In this document: positions 18,648 to 27,301 of the stretch, one piece after another
Layout of the letters: each line of letters begins with the position of its first letter
How positions within the stretch are numbered: the stretch's first letter is position 1
Position numbers and translations under genes: made by a program
Source: Streptomyces aureus
Lineage (GTDB): Bacteria > Actinomycetota > Actinomycetes > Streptomycetales > Streptomycetaceae
Direction of reading: 5' to 3'
Length of the DNA: 64,000 nt
Assembly (NCBI RefSeq): GCF_000725495.1
Contig: NZ_JNZD01000012.1
Coordinates: forward strand, 1 to 64,000
The notes under the pieces: model-generated
What the model was told of the DNA's origin: nothing
Seen by the model: the letters and a program-made list of their open reading frames with translations, nothing else
The model's database searches: none

Positions 18648-21600
18648 CGATCTCTTCTCCTGCTGTGTGGGGGTCGTGCGGCGGTGGGCCGTAGCCACCG
18701 CCGCCGGGGGTTTCGACGACGAGTACGTCGCCGGGTCCGACGTCCGCCGCATCGCTGCCGCCGAGTTCCGTGACGGTGCCGTCGGCGCGTTCGACCCGGT
18801 TGACGCCGAGGGCACCGGGCTCGCCGCCCGCCATGCCGTACGGCGGCACCCTACGGTGCTGCGAGAGCGTGGATACGGTCATCGGCTCGAGGAACCTGAT
18901 ACGCCGTACGGCGCCGTCGCCGCCCCGCCAGTGTCCGGGGCCGCCGCTGCCGTGTCGAATCGCGAACTCGTCGAGTCTGACGGGCAGTCGCCACTCCAGG
19001 ACCTCGGGATCGGTGAGCCGCGAGTTGGTCATGTGGGTCTGTACGACGGGTGCTCCGGGGAAGCCGTCCCCGGCGCCCGATCCGGAGGCCACGGTCTCGT
19101 AGTACTGGTGGCGCTCGTTTCCGAAGGTGACGTTGTTCATGGTGCCGGAGCCCTCGGCCTGCACGCCCAGGGCGGCGTAGAGGGCGCCGGTGATCGCCTG
19201 GGACGTCTCCACGTTCCCGGCGACGACGGCGGCGGGCGGCTCGGGGGCGAGCATCGATCCCGGTGGCACGACGATGCGCAGGGGCCGCAGGCAGCCGTCG
19301 TTGAGCGGGATGTCGTCGTTCACCAGGGTGCGGAAGACGTACAGGACGGCGGCGTTGACCACGGCGAAGGGCGCGTTGAAGTTGGTGGCGAGCTGCGCCG
19401 AGGTGCCGGTGAAGTCGACGGTGGCGGAGCGTGCCTCGCGGTCGACGGAGACCCGGACGCGGATGACCGCGCCGGAGTCCGTCTCGTAGGCGAACTCGCC
19501 GTCCTGGAGCGTGTCGACGACGCGCCGCACCGCTTCCTCGGCGTTGTCCTGGACGTGCCGCATGTACGCCTGGACGACGTCGAGCCCGAAGTCCTCGATC
19601 ATGCGGCCGACTTCGTCGACGCCCTTGCGGTTGGCGGCGATCTGGGCGCGCAGGTCGGCGAGGTTGGTCCCCGGATTGCGCGAGGGATGGGGTCCGGCCG
19701 TGAGCAGGTCCCGTGTCTCCGTCTCGCGGAAGCGTCCGTCCTCGGCGAGCAGCCAGTTGTCGAAGAGGACGCCCTCCTCGTCGATGGCGCGACTGTTCGC
19801 CGGCATGGAGCCCGGCGCGATGCCGCCGATCTCGGCGTGGTGGCCCCGTGAGGCGACGTAGAACAGGATCCGCTCACCCTCCGTGTCGAAGACCGGGGTG
19901 ATCACGGTGACGTCGGGGAGGTGGGTGCCACCGTGGTACGGGTCGTTGACGGCGTAGGTGTCGCCGGGCCGCATGGTGTCGCCGCGGCGGCGGACGACCT
20001 CCTGCACGCTCGTGCCCATCGAACCCAGGTGGACCGGGATGTGCGGGGCGTTGGCCACCAGGTTTCCGTCCGGGTCGAACAGGGCGCAGGAGAAGTCCAG
20101 CCGCTCCTTGATGTTGACGGACTGGGCGGTCGACTCCAGCCGGGCGCCCATCTGTTCGGCGATCGACATGAACAGGTTGTTGAAGACCTCGAGCAGGACG
20201 GGATCGGCTTGCGTGCCCAGTTCGGAACTCTCCGTGATCGCCGCGCGTTCCATGACCAGATGCCCGTCGTCGGTCGTGGCGGCCCGCCAGCCGTCGTCGA
20301 CGACGGTCGTCGAGCCGGCCTCCGCGATGATCGCCGGCCCGTTCACCGTCTCGCCCGGCGCGAGTTCCTCACGTCGGTGCAGGGGTGCGTCGTGCCAGGC
20401 GCCGCCGGTGTGGAGGCGGACGGTCGGGGCGGTGGCGGTGGGTGCGGCGGAAGCGGTTTCACGGGGTGCGAGGGCGGAGAGGTCGGGGGGTTCGGTGAGA
20501 CCGGTGGCTTCCACGGAGAGGGATTCGACGACGACCGGACGGTCGAGGGTGAAGGAGTAGGTGGCGCGATGGCGTTCTTCGAAGGCGTGGGTCATGGTGT
20601 CGGGCTCGGTGAGCCCGACGGTCAGTGCCGTGTCCGTGCCGTCGTAGCGGAGCTGTGCCCTGCGGGTGATCCGGATGCGCTCCTCGGGGACGTCCTCGGC
20701 AAGGAGTTCGGCGCGGGTGGCGCTCTCCAGATCGTCGGCCGTCTTGAAAATGCTGGCCATCGCGGCGGGTTCGAGGGGGGTTTCGACGGACTGCTCGCGC
20801 ATGGCCGTGGTGTCGGCGAGTCCGATGCCGAGGGCGGACAGGACGCCCGCCATGGGCGGGACCAGGACGGTGCGGATGCCGAGCGAGTCGGCGACCATGC
20901 ACGCGTGCTGGCCGCCTGCGCCACCGAACGTGGTGAGCGCGTAGCGGGTGACGTCGTGGCCCTTCTGGACGGAGATCCGTTTGACGGCGTTCGCGATGTT
21001 GGCGACGGCGATCTGCAGGAAGCCCTCGGCGACCTGCTCCGGGGTGCGGGTGTCGCCGGTGCTCTCGTGGATCTCCTCGGCGAGCGCGGTGAACCGGTCG
21101 TGGACGAGCGCGGTGTCGAGGGGCTGGTCGCCGTCGGGGCCGAACACCTTCGGGAAGTGGTCGGGCTGGACGCGGCCGAGGGCGACGTTGGCGTCGGTGA
21201 CCGTCAGCGGACCGCCGTTGCGGTAGCAGGCGGGGCCCGGTGCGGCGCCGGCCGAGTCGGGGCCGACGCGGTAGCGGGAGCCGTCGAAGTGGAGCACCGA
21301 TCCGCCGCCCGCGGCGACGGTGTGGATGTCCAGCATCGGGGCGCGCAGCCGGATCCCGGCGATGTGGGTGGTGAAGGTCCGCTCGTAGTCTCCGGCGAAG
21401 TGGGAGACGTCCGTGGAGGTGCCGCCCATGTCGAAGCCGATGACGCGGTCGTGGCCGGCGAGGTGCGACATCCGGGCCATGCCGACGATGCCGCCCGCCG
21501 GTCCCGAGAGGATGGCGTCCTTGCCCCGGAACTGTCCGGCCTCGGTGAGCCCTCCGTTGGACTGCATGAACATCAGCCGCACGCCCTGGAGTTCGTCGGC

Positions 21601-22269
21601 GACCCGCTGGACGTAGCGGCGCAGCACGGGCGACAGGTAGGCGTCGACGACGGCCGTGTCACCGCGCGGAACCAGCTTCATCAGCGGGCTGACCTCGCTG
21701 GACAGGGAGACCTGCGGGAAGCCGACACGTGTCGCCAGCTCGCCGACGGCCTGTTCGTGGGCGGGGTGGAGATGGCTGTGCAGGCAGACCACGGCGACCG
21801 CGCGGATCCCGTCGTCGTAGGCCTCCTGGAGCGACGTGGCGAGCGCTTCCAGGTCGGGGGCCCGCAGGACGGTGCCGTCGGCGGCGATCCGTTCGTCGAC
21901 CTCGACGACCCGTTCGTGGAGCAGTTCGGGGAGTTCGATCGCGCGGGCGAAGATGGCCGGGCGGTTCTGGTAGGCGATGCGCAGGGCGTCGCGGAAGCCC
22001 CGGGTGGTGACGAGGAGCGTGCGCTCGCCCTTGCGTTCGAGGAGCGCGTTGGTCGCGACGGTGGTGCCCATGCGGACGGCGTCGACCCGGGCGCCCGTGG
22101 TGTCTCCCGCGTGGCGGAGGAGTTCACGGACGCCCGCGACCGCGGCGTCGGCGTAGCGGGCGGGGTTCTCGGACAGCAGTTTGTGCGTGAGCAGCCGGCC
22201 GTCCGGGCGCCGCGCGACGATGTCCGTGAAGGTACCGCCCCGGTCGACCCAGAACTGCCAGCCTGTCAC
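18628..22269 (-). CDS. Fused hydantoinase A/B, 5-oxoprolinase (OPLAH-type, ATP-dependent)
   Basis: 1213 residues, the length of eukaryotic-type 5-oxoprolinases in which HyuA and HyuB halves are fused. The N-terminus has [10 protein letters not shown]. The hydantoinase A core has [14 protein letters not shown] near residue 280 and [17 protein letters not shown]. The B half begins near 700 with [17 protein letters not shown] and has [11 protein letters not shown] and GGDGAVRRI. The expected reaction is ATP-driven opening of 5-oxoproline to glutamate, or of a hydantoin; substrate cannot be decided. GTG 22269 follows GGGGAAC. It sits inside the conservon, starting 25 bases after cvnC stops and overlapping cvnD. 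Confidence 0.9.
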   Translation of the reverse strand: MTGWQFWVDRGGTFTDIVARRPDGRLLTHKLLSENPARYADAAVAGVRELLRHAGDTTGARVDAVRMGTTVATNALLERKGERTLLVTTRGFRDALRIAYQNRPAIFARAIELPELLHERVVEVDERIAADGTVLRAPDLEALATSLQEAYDDGIRAVAVVCLHSHLHPAHEQAVGELATRVGFPQVSLSSEVSPLMKLVPRGDTAVVDAYLSPVLRRYVQRVADELQGVRLMFMQSNGGLTEAGQFRGKDAILSGPAGGIVGMARMSHLAGHDRVIGFDMGGTSTDVSHFAGDYERTFTTHIAGIRLRAPMLDIHTVAAGGGSVLHFDGSRYRVGPDSAGAAPGPACYRNGGPLTVTDANVALGRVQPDHFPKVFGPDGDQPLDTALVHDRFTALAEEIHESTGDTRTPEQVAEGFLQIAVANIANAVKRISVQKGHDVTRYALTTFGGAGGQHACMVADSLGIRTVLVPPMAGVLSALGIGLADTTAMREQSVETPLEPAAMASIFKTADDLESATRAELLAEDVPEERIRITRRAQLRYDGTDTALTVGLTEPDTMTHAFEERHRATYSFTLDRPVVVESLSVEATGLTEPPDLSALAPRETASAAPTATAPTVRLHTGGAWHDAPLHRREELAPGETVNGPAIIAEAGSTTVVDDGWRAATTDDGHLVMERAAITESSELGTQADPVLLEVFNNLFMSIAEQMGARLESTAQSVNIKERLDFSCALFDPDGNLVANAPHIPVHLGSMGTSVQEVVRRRGDTMRPGDTYAVNDPYHGGTHLPDVTVITPVFDTEGERILFYVASRGHHAEIGGIAPGSMPANSRAIDEEGVLFDNWLLAEDGRFRETETRDLLTAGPHPSRNPGTNLADLRAQIAANRKGVDEVGRMIEDFGLDVVQAYMRHVQDNAEEAVRRVVDTLQDGEFAYETDSGAVIRVRVSVDREARSATVDFTGTSAQLATNFNAPFAVVNAAVLYVFRTLVNDDIPLNDGCLRPLRIVVPPGSMLAPEPPAAVVAGNVETSQAITGALYAALGVQAEGSGTMNNVTFGNERHQYYETVASGSGAGDGFPGAPVVQTHMTNSRLTDPEVLEWRLPVRLDEFAIRHGSGGPGHWRGGDGAVRRIRFLEPMTVSTLSQHRRVPPYGMAGGEPGALGVNRVERADGTVTELGGSDAADVGPGDVLVVETPGGGGYGPPPHDPHTAGEEIDDLRAF

Positions 22270-22293
22270 GTCTGTTCCCCGTTTCCGCCCAGC

Positions 22294-22689
22294 TCAGAGC
22301 GCCCTGAGGCCGCTGATCACGTCGCGCAGAATACTCTCGTCCGGCAGCTCGGCGGGGGGTACGGGACGTGTCACATGCACCATTTCGTCATCCACCAGGT
22401 CCCCGATCAGGACCCGCACCACTCCGATGGGCAGATCGAGTCCGGCCGCCAGTTCGGCGACCGACTGGGGGACGTCACGGCAGAGTTCGACGATGTCCAC
22501 GTGTTCCGGGGACAGCGTGTGGTCCGCCTCGGGGTCCTCGGCGTGCTGTTCCGTGACCACCAGCGCGATCAGGTCGAGGCGGTGCTGGGCCGCGCTGGTG
22601 GTGCGGCCCCGGGTCATCGCGTACGGGCGGACCACCGGTCCCGCCTCGTCGTCGAACCAGTGGCGTCTTCCCTGACCGTCTCCGCTCAT
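22294..22689 (-). CDS. cvnC: Conservon protein CvnC (DUF742)
   Basis: A 131-residue DUF742 protein, probably with a winged-helix-like C-terminus (SVAELAAGLDLPIGVVRVLIGDLVDDEMVHV). The N-terminal WFDDEAGPVVRPYAMTRGRT is the usual family opening. It works in the membrane-associated CvnABCD complex. It begins nine bases after the cvnB stop; the next gene downstream is the oxoprolinase rather than cvnD. Confidence 0.92.
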   Translation of the reverse strand: MSGDGQGRRHWFDDEAGPVVRPYAMTRGRTTSAAQHRLDLIALVVTEQHAEDPEADHTLSPEHVDIVELCRDVPQSVAELAAGLDLPIGVVRVLIGDLVDDEMVHVTRPVPPAELPDESILRDVISGLRAL

Positions 22690-22698
22690 GTCATCCCA

Positions 22699-23139
22699 CT
22701 ACCCGCCCGAAGGCAGATCGGTGCGCGGAACGGATGCCAGATGCGCGCCGACCCGCTTGACGAGAAGCGTCATCTCGTAGGCGACCTGGCCCACGTCGGA
22801 GTCGGCGTCCGAGAGGACGGCCAGGCAGCTGCCGTCCCCGGCGGCGGTGACGAACAGGAAGGCCTCGTCGAGTTCGACGACGGTCTGGCGGACACCGCCC
22901 GCGTCGAAGTGCCGGCCGACGCCCTTGGCGAGGCTGTGGAAGCCGGAGGCGACGGCGGCCAGGTGTTCGCTGTCCTCGCGGGTCAGGTCCTTCGAGGCGC
23001 CGGTGGGCAGACCGTCTCCGGAGAGCACGATCGCCTTGTTGATGCTGGCGACGCGGTCCACCAGCTCGTCGAGAAGCCAGTTCAGCTCGCCGGTGACGTT
23101 GCTGGTCGTGGCGGGCCCTGCGGCCTTCGGTGCGGTCAT
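22699..23139 (-). CDS. cvnB: Conservon protein CvnB (Roadblock/LC7 domain)
   Basis: A 146-residue Roadblock/LC7 protein (LNWLLDELVDRVASINKAIVLSGDGLP). The family regulates small GTPases, here presumably CvnD. ATG 23139 overlaps the cvnA TGA (ATGA), and AGGGGGAC lies upstream. A very long in-frame extension upstream is a shadow of cvnA. Confidence 0.93.
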   Translation of the reverse strand: MTAPKAAGPATTSNVTGELNWLLDELVDRVASINKAIVLSGDGLPTGASKDLTREDSEHLAAVASGFHSLAKGVGRHFDAGGVRQTVVELDEAFLFVTAAGDGSCLAVLSDADSDVGQVAYEMTLLVKRVGAHLASVPRTDLPSGG

Positions 23140-26081
23140 CGACCGTCCCCCTTTGTCGTTCCTCGTGCTGAGCCGTCCTGGGCCTGGTCGCCCTCGGCGT
23201 TCTCTTCGCGGCCGCGCTGCCAGCCACGCTGGAGCGAGGCCATGCGGCTGCGTACTTCGTCGGCGTCCCGTTCGACGGGGTCGGGCCCCGCGGCGCCGAG
23301 GCCGTCGCCGCGTTCGGCGAGCCGGGCCGGGCCGTCCTTCAACTGCGGGGCCAGATTGGCCTGCCGGACGCGGCGGGGCAGCGGGGCCGTGCCCGCTTCC
23401 GCCTGCTCTGCCGTGGTGTAGCGCTGCGCGGTGGTGTCGTCCGGGCTCGCGGGGGACGCCGTGGTGCGGGTGCGCCGGGGCAGCGCCGGAGCCTCGTGGC
23501 GGCCCGGGGTTTCGGGGCTCGCGGTGCTCCCGCGGCGGACCGGCGTCGCGGCGGACTCGGACGCCTCGTGGAGAGCGGGTCTCCCGGCGGGGCCGAGGGA
23601 CGCGCGGGGCGAGGGAACGCCGGAGCGCTCGACGCCGTGCCCGGCCGGGGCGGAGGACCGCTCGCCACGCCTCCTGGGCAGCGGCTTCGTTCCTTCGGGT
23701 CCGGGCGCACGGCGTTCCCGGTGGTCCGGCCCCTCCGCCTCGGGGTCCCACCCGGCCGCCGGTTCCCCGGTCCGGTTCTCGTCCTGGTCGCGCCACGATC
23801 CGGTGGAGCTGACAGGACGGCCGTGGGAGCTGACCAGCTTGGGCGTCCTGCGGCGCGGCAGTGGTACGGGGGCGCCGTCGGCACGGTCGTCGTCCCCTGG
23901 GACGGCGGGGTCGTCGCCGGCCTCGGTGTCGTGCCCAGTGGGAACACCTGCGATGGATCGCCGCGGGCGGAAGAGTCCTCCGCGCTCGCTGTCGTCGTCG
24001 CCGAGGGCGCCGGGGAATCCGGTGAGGGTGTCCAGGTCGACTGGTGCGTCCAGCTCGACGGGGCCGTCCAGGACGGAGGAGGGCAGCCCCGGGAGCCGCG
24101 TCGACGACTCGGCGAGCGTGGCCTTCCCGGACGCCCGGTCCTTGGGTAGGGCTCGATCGAGGCGGAAGCCGATGCCGTTGGTGTCCGGCACGTCGTCGGT
24201 GAGCAGGGCGTCCGGCATGAAGACGACCGCGGTGGTGCCGCCGTAGGGGGAAGGCTGGAGCGAGACGCGGACGTTCTGGCGCTGGGCGAGCCGGCTGACC
24301 ACGAAGAGGCCGAGCCGGTCGGTGTCGGAGAGCTCGAACTCGGGGGTCTCGGCGAGCCGCAGGTTGGCGTCGAGCAGAGCTTCGGCGGTCATGCCGAGGC
24401 CGCGGTCGTGGATCTCCAGCGTGAAGCCGTTGGCGACGCGCTCGCCGACGACGTGGACGGCCGTGTGCGGGGGCGAGAACACCGTCGCGTTCTCGAGGAG
24501 TTCGGCCACCAGATGGGTGACGTCGGCGACGGCGGGACCCGTGACGGCCACGCGCGGCAGGCGGCGTACCTCGACGCGTTCGTAGTCCTCGACCTCGGCG
24601 ACGGCGGCGCGGACGATGTCCATGAGCTGGACGGGCTTGCGCCACTGCCGTGAGGGCGCGGCGCCGGACAGGATGACCAGTCCCTCGGCGTGGCGCCGCA
24701 TACGGGTGGTCAGGTGGTCGAGGCGGAACAGGTCGGCCAGCTCGTCGGTGTCCTCGGTCCTGCGTTCCATGGTGTCGAGGAGCGTGAGCTGCTTGTGCAG
24801 CAGCACCTGGCTGCGACGGGCGAGGTTGACGAAGACCTCGGAGACGCCCTCGCGCAGTTCGGACTGCTTGACGGCGGCCTCGACGGCGGCGCGCTGAAGG
24901 GTGTTGAGGGCCTGTCCGACCTCGCCGATCTCGTTCCGGTCGTACTCCAGGCGTGGCACCTCGGTCTCGACGTCGACCTGTTCGCCGGCGGAGAGCCTGC
25001 GCATGACGCTGGGCAGCCGGACGCCGGACGCTTCGTGGGCCTCCATGCGCAGCCGCCTGAGGTCGCGGATGAGGCTGCGGCCGATGCGCACGGACATGAA
25101 GAGCGAGACCAGCAGGGCGATCAGACCGACCACGCCTGCGCCGACGGCCTGGAGGATGACGCTCATGGCCACGGGCCTGACGCGGTCCCGGTAGTGGTCA
25201 CCGGCCCGGTCCTCGAGTTCGCCGAGTTCGGTGAGCACGTGTCCGGCCGCGCTGTCCCAGCTCTTCGCGGTGACTCCGCGCGGCGTGCCGGCCCCGGAGC
25301 CGGCGACGGTCTGCTCGGCCGCGCGCAGCGGTCCGGTGGCGGCGTTCCCCCAGTAGCGCTCGAAGCGGGCGCGGTCCTGGGAGGGGAGCAGCGGGAGGCT
25401 GACGTCGTACAGCAGCGTGCGCTGGGCCACGAGGTCGGAGATCTGGCGGAGTTCGTCCCGGGTGAGGTGTCCGGAGACGAGCGCGGAGCCGAGGAGGGCG
25501 TCCTCGCGGGAGAGGAGTTCGCGGGCGCGGGACACGTTGACGAGGGCGCGGTTCTCCTTGTCCAGCTCCACGTCGTCGACCCCGTGCAGGTTCGCCAGCA
25601 GGACGTAGCAGGGGTCGATGAGCCGGTCGTACAGGCCGAGGGCCTGGACGCGGTCGATGGTGCCGTCCTCGACGCCGTTGCGCAGCGAGGAGATCCCGTC
25701 GACGGCGTCGAGGAGGGAGGTGAGGCGCTCCGACGTGCCCGAGCCGAGGTCCTCACGGACACCCTTGTCCTTGGCGTTGCCGCGGAGCCTCGCCAGGACA
25801 CGGTCCGTGGCGGCGCGGCTGCGCCTCAGCGCGTCGAGTCCGTCGGAGGCGCGAGGATCGGCCAGGTAGACGAGTGTCCGGCGGCGTTCGCGCTGGAGAA
25901 CCCTGACGGTGTCCTCGGCGGGGTGGCCGACCTTCTTCACGACCTCGGAGACGGCGAAGAGTTCGCCGGCCTCACGTCCCGTCAGCACGGTGGCGAAAGC
26001 CCAGATCGCGGTCAACGACACCAGGGGCACGAGGAGCAGCGCCACAATCTTCCGGCGGATGGACTTCCCGCGAAAGCGCAT
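23136..26081 (-). CDS. cvnA: Conservon sensor protein CvnA (histidine-kinase-like, NIT domain)
   Basis: 981 residues. TM1 is at about 10-33 and TM2 at 306-331, enclosing an extracytoplasmic nitrate/nitrite-sensor (NIT)-like helical domain with RERRRTLVYLADP. A HAMP-like segment follows (RIGRSLIRDLRRLR). The kinase core has a putative H-box LDHLTTRMRRHAEGL (about 454-468) and an N-box ELLENATVFSPPHT near 527. The last 300 residues are proline- and arginine-rich and probably disordered. ATG 26081 has GGGGGAGG just upstream. It heads the operon cvnA-cvnB-cvnC-oxoprolinase-cvnD. Confidence 0.9.
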   Translation of the reverse strand: MRFRGKSIRRKIVALLLVPLVSLTAIWAFATVLTGREAGELFAVSEVVKKVGHPAEDTVRVLQRERRRTLVYLADPRASDGLDALRRSRAATDRVLARLRGNAKDKGVREDLGSGTSERLTSLLDAVDGISSLRNGVEDGTIDRVQALGLYDRLIDPCYVLLANLHGVDDVELDKENRALVNVSRARELLSREDALLGSALVSGHLTRDELRQISDLVAQRTLLYDVSLPLLPSQDRARFERYWGNAATGPLRAAEQTVAGSGAGTPRGVTAKSWDSAAGHVLTELGELEDRAGDHYRDRVRPVAMSVILQAVGAGVVGLIALLVSLFMSVRIGRSLIRDLRRLRMEAHEASGVRLPSVMRRLSAGEQVDVETEVPRLEYDRNEIGEVGQALNTLQRAAVEAAVKQSELREGVSEVFVNLARRSQVLLHKQLTLLDTMERRTEDTDELADLFRLDHLTTRMRRHAEGLVILSGAAPSRQWRKPVQLMDIVRAAVAEVEDYERVEVRRLPRVAVTGPAVADVTHLVAELLENATVFSPPHTAVHVVGERVANGFTLEIHDRGLGMTAEALLDANLRLAETPEFELSDTDRLGLFVVSRLAQRQNVRVSLQPSPYGGTTAVVFMPDALLTDDVPDTNGIGFRLDRALPKDRASGKATLAESSTRLPGLPSSVLDGPVELDAPVDLDTLTGFPGALGDDDSERGGLFRPRRSIAGVPTGHDTEAGDDPAVPGDDDRADGAPVPLPRRRTPKLVSSHGRPVSSTGSWRDQDENRTGEPAAGWDPEAEGPDHRERRAPGPEGTKPLPRRRGERSSAPAGHGVERSGVPSPRASLGPAGRPALHEASESAATPVRRGSTASPETPGRHEAPALPRRTRTTASPASPDDTTAQRYTTAEQAEAGTAPLPRRVRQANLAPQLKDGPARLAERGDGLGAAGPDPVERDADEVRSRMASLQRGWQRGREENAEGDQAQDGSARGTTKGDGR

Positions 26082-26504
26082 GGCCTCCCCCAGCTCGACC
26101 CCCGGGGACCGGGGGCACACATGTGCGTCAACAAACGGCGTGAGCCTACTACTGACCCGTAGGCATCTCTAAGACCCTTCAGGGGATGATCCCGGCCCGA
26201 CGGGGCACGAGACATGGGGAGTTGTCCGTTCATTGGGGGAGATTGCGCCCCTGGATGCGGCACTTGGGGCCGGATCCCATCGGAGTGGGGAACTTCGTCA
26301 GTTGGCCGAAATTCTTCGCTCGGCGGGAATCTTCGGGGCAGGTCGTTCGTCTGTCTGTACGGGAATTGAGGGCGGAATCGGCCACAGGCGTCGCATGCCG
26401 CGCTCAGTCGGCGTAAAAGAGCGCAAGCCGGGCACTGACTGGGGGGCGGGGGTCGCGAGACACCCGTGCGAGAGGACTGCCGGGCGGTGGGGAGTGACAA
26501 GTTG
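26082..26504. other. Intergenic region between divergent cvnA and a membrane protein gene
   Basis: 423 bases without a supportable gene. It must hold the cvnA promoter (minus strand) and the promoter of the downstream plus-strand gene. I see no strong -35/-10 pair or palindrome worth naming. Confidence 0.5.
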
Positions 26505-27140
26505 ATGGGCACGGCGGAGCGGAGCGGGGCACCCGCTGCTGAGGTCGCGACACGAAAGGCGGCACAACTGGCCACCCGGGAACCGGAGGAGGGCGTCCCG
26601 GCACCGGGGCGCGTCCGTCCGGACACGGGATCGGCGACGGAACGGCCCGGCACGGCGGACCTCCAGGACACCGCCCCGGAGCGGGGTGGCCGGGCCGAGG
26701 AGAAGGGCGCTGCCACGAACGGATACGAGAGCCACGAAGAGCGGGCCTACTACCGCCCGTTGTGGATCGAGGAGCCCGCGCGCAGGCGCCGGCTGCCCGA
26801 CCCGGTGCGGACGTCCGCCGTGCGCGCGGTGCTCGTCATCGCGGTCACGCTGATCCAGGCCGTGGTGGCCTTCCTGTGCACGATGGCGGAATCCTGGCTG
26901 GCGTTCCCGATGGTCGTCAGCAGCGTGGCCGGCACGGTCGTCGCCACCTGGGCCGTGCTGGACATCTGGGTGACGCGGCAGGTGTGGAACCAGCGGAACG
27001 GCGTGGTGTCGGTGCCGAGCAGCACCGCGCGGGCGCTGCGGCGCGAGCGTCGCAAGGCCCGGCGTCAGGCACGGATCGCGGCGCGGGCCCAGGAGCGGAT
27101 ACGCAGGCGCGGCGGGGCCGGCCAGTTGTCGCACTCGTAG
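26505..27140 (+). CDS. Small membrane protein with disordered N-terminus
   Basis: About 211 residues. Residues 1-100 are charged and low-complexity. Two hydrophobic helices follow (AVLVIAVTLIQAVVAFLC and FPMVVSSVAGTVVATWAVLD), then a very basic tail rich in RRERRKARRQAR. No known family is recognised. ATG 26505 has GGGGAG ten bases upstream; an in-frame GTG at 26466 or 26487 is possible but has a poorer ribosome binding site. It is divergent from cvnA and convergent with the SMC-like gene. Confidence 0.7.
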   Translation: MGTAERSGAPAAEVATRKAAQLATREPEEGVPAPGRVRPDTGSATERPGTADLQDTAPERGGRAEEKGAATNGYESHEERAYYRPLWIEEPARRRRLPDPVRTSAVRAVLVIAVTLIQAVVAFLCTMAESWLAFPMVVSSVAGTVVATWAVLDIWVTRQVWNQRNGVVSVPSSTARALRRERRKARRQARIAARAQERIRRRGGAGQLSHS

Positions 27141-27256
27141 GCGGAGCGGGAGCTCTCCACGGCCCGGCGCTTCGGCGGACCGGCCGTCCTCGAGGGCTCC
27201 CTCGCCACTACGGACGGGGGCCGAAGCCGTTTATCACAACCCGGCCCGCGGGGAGC

Positions 27257-27285
27257 GGCCGTCGGACAGTTTCGTTCCGACGGCC
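27257..27285. terminator. Hairpin between convergent genes
   Basis: GGCCGTCGGA (27257-27266) pairs perfectly with TCCGACGGCC (27276-27285) around a 9-base loop. It lies just before the stop of the SMC-like gene and after the membrane protein gene, so it may terminate both. Confidence 0.7.
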
Positions 27286-27301
27286 GGACCCGAAGGCGCC
27301 G

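Noticed and set aside
19921..23421. 1166-codon plus-strand frame opposite the oxoprolinase and cvnBC
   Set aside because: It is antisense to well-recognised genes and has the Gly/Val/Asp bias of a GC shadow.
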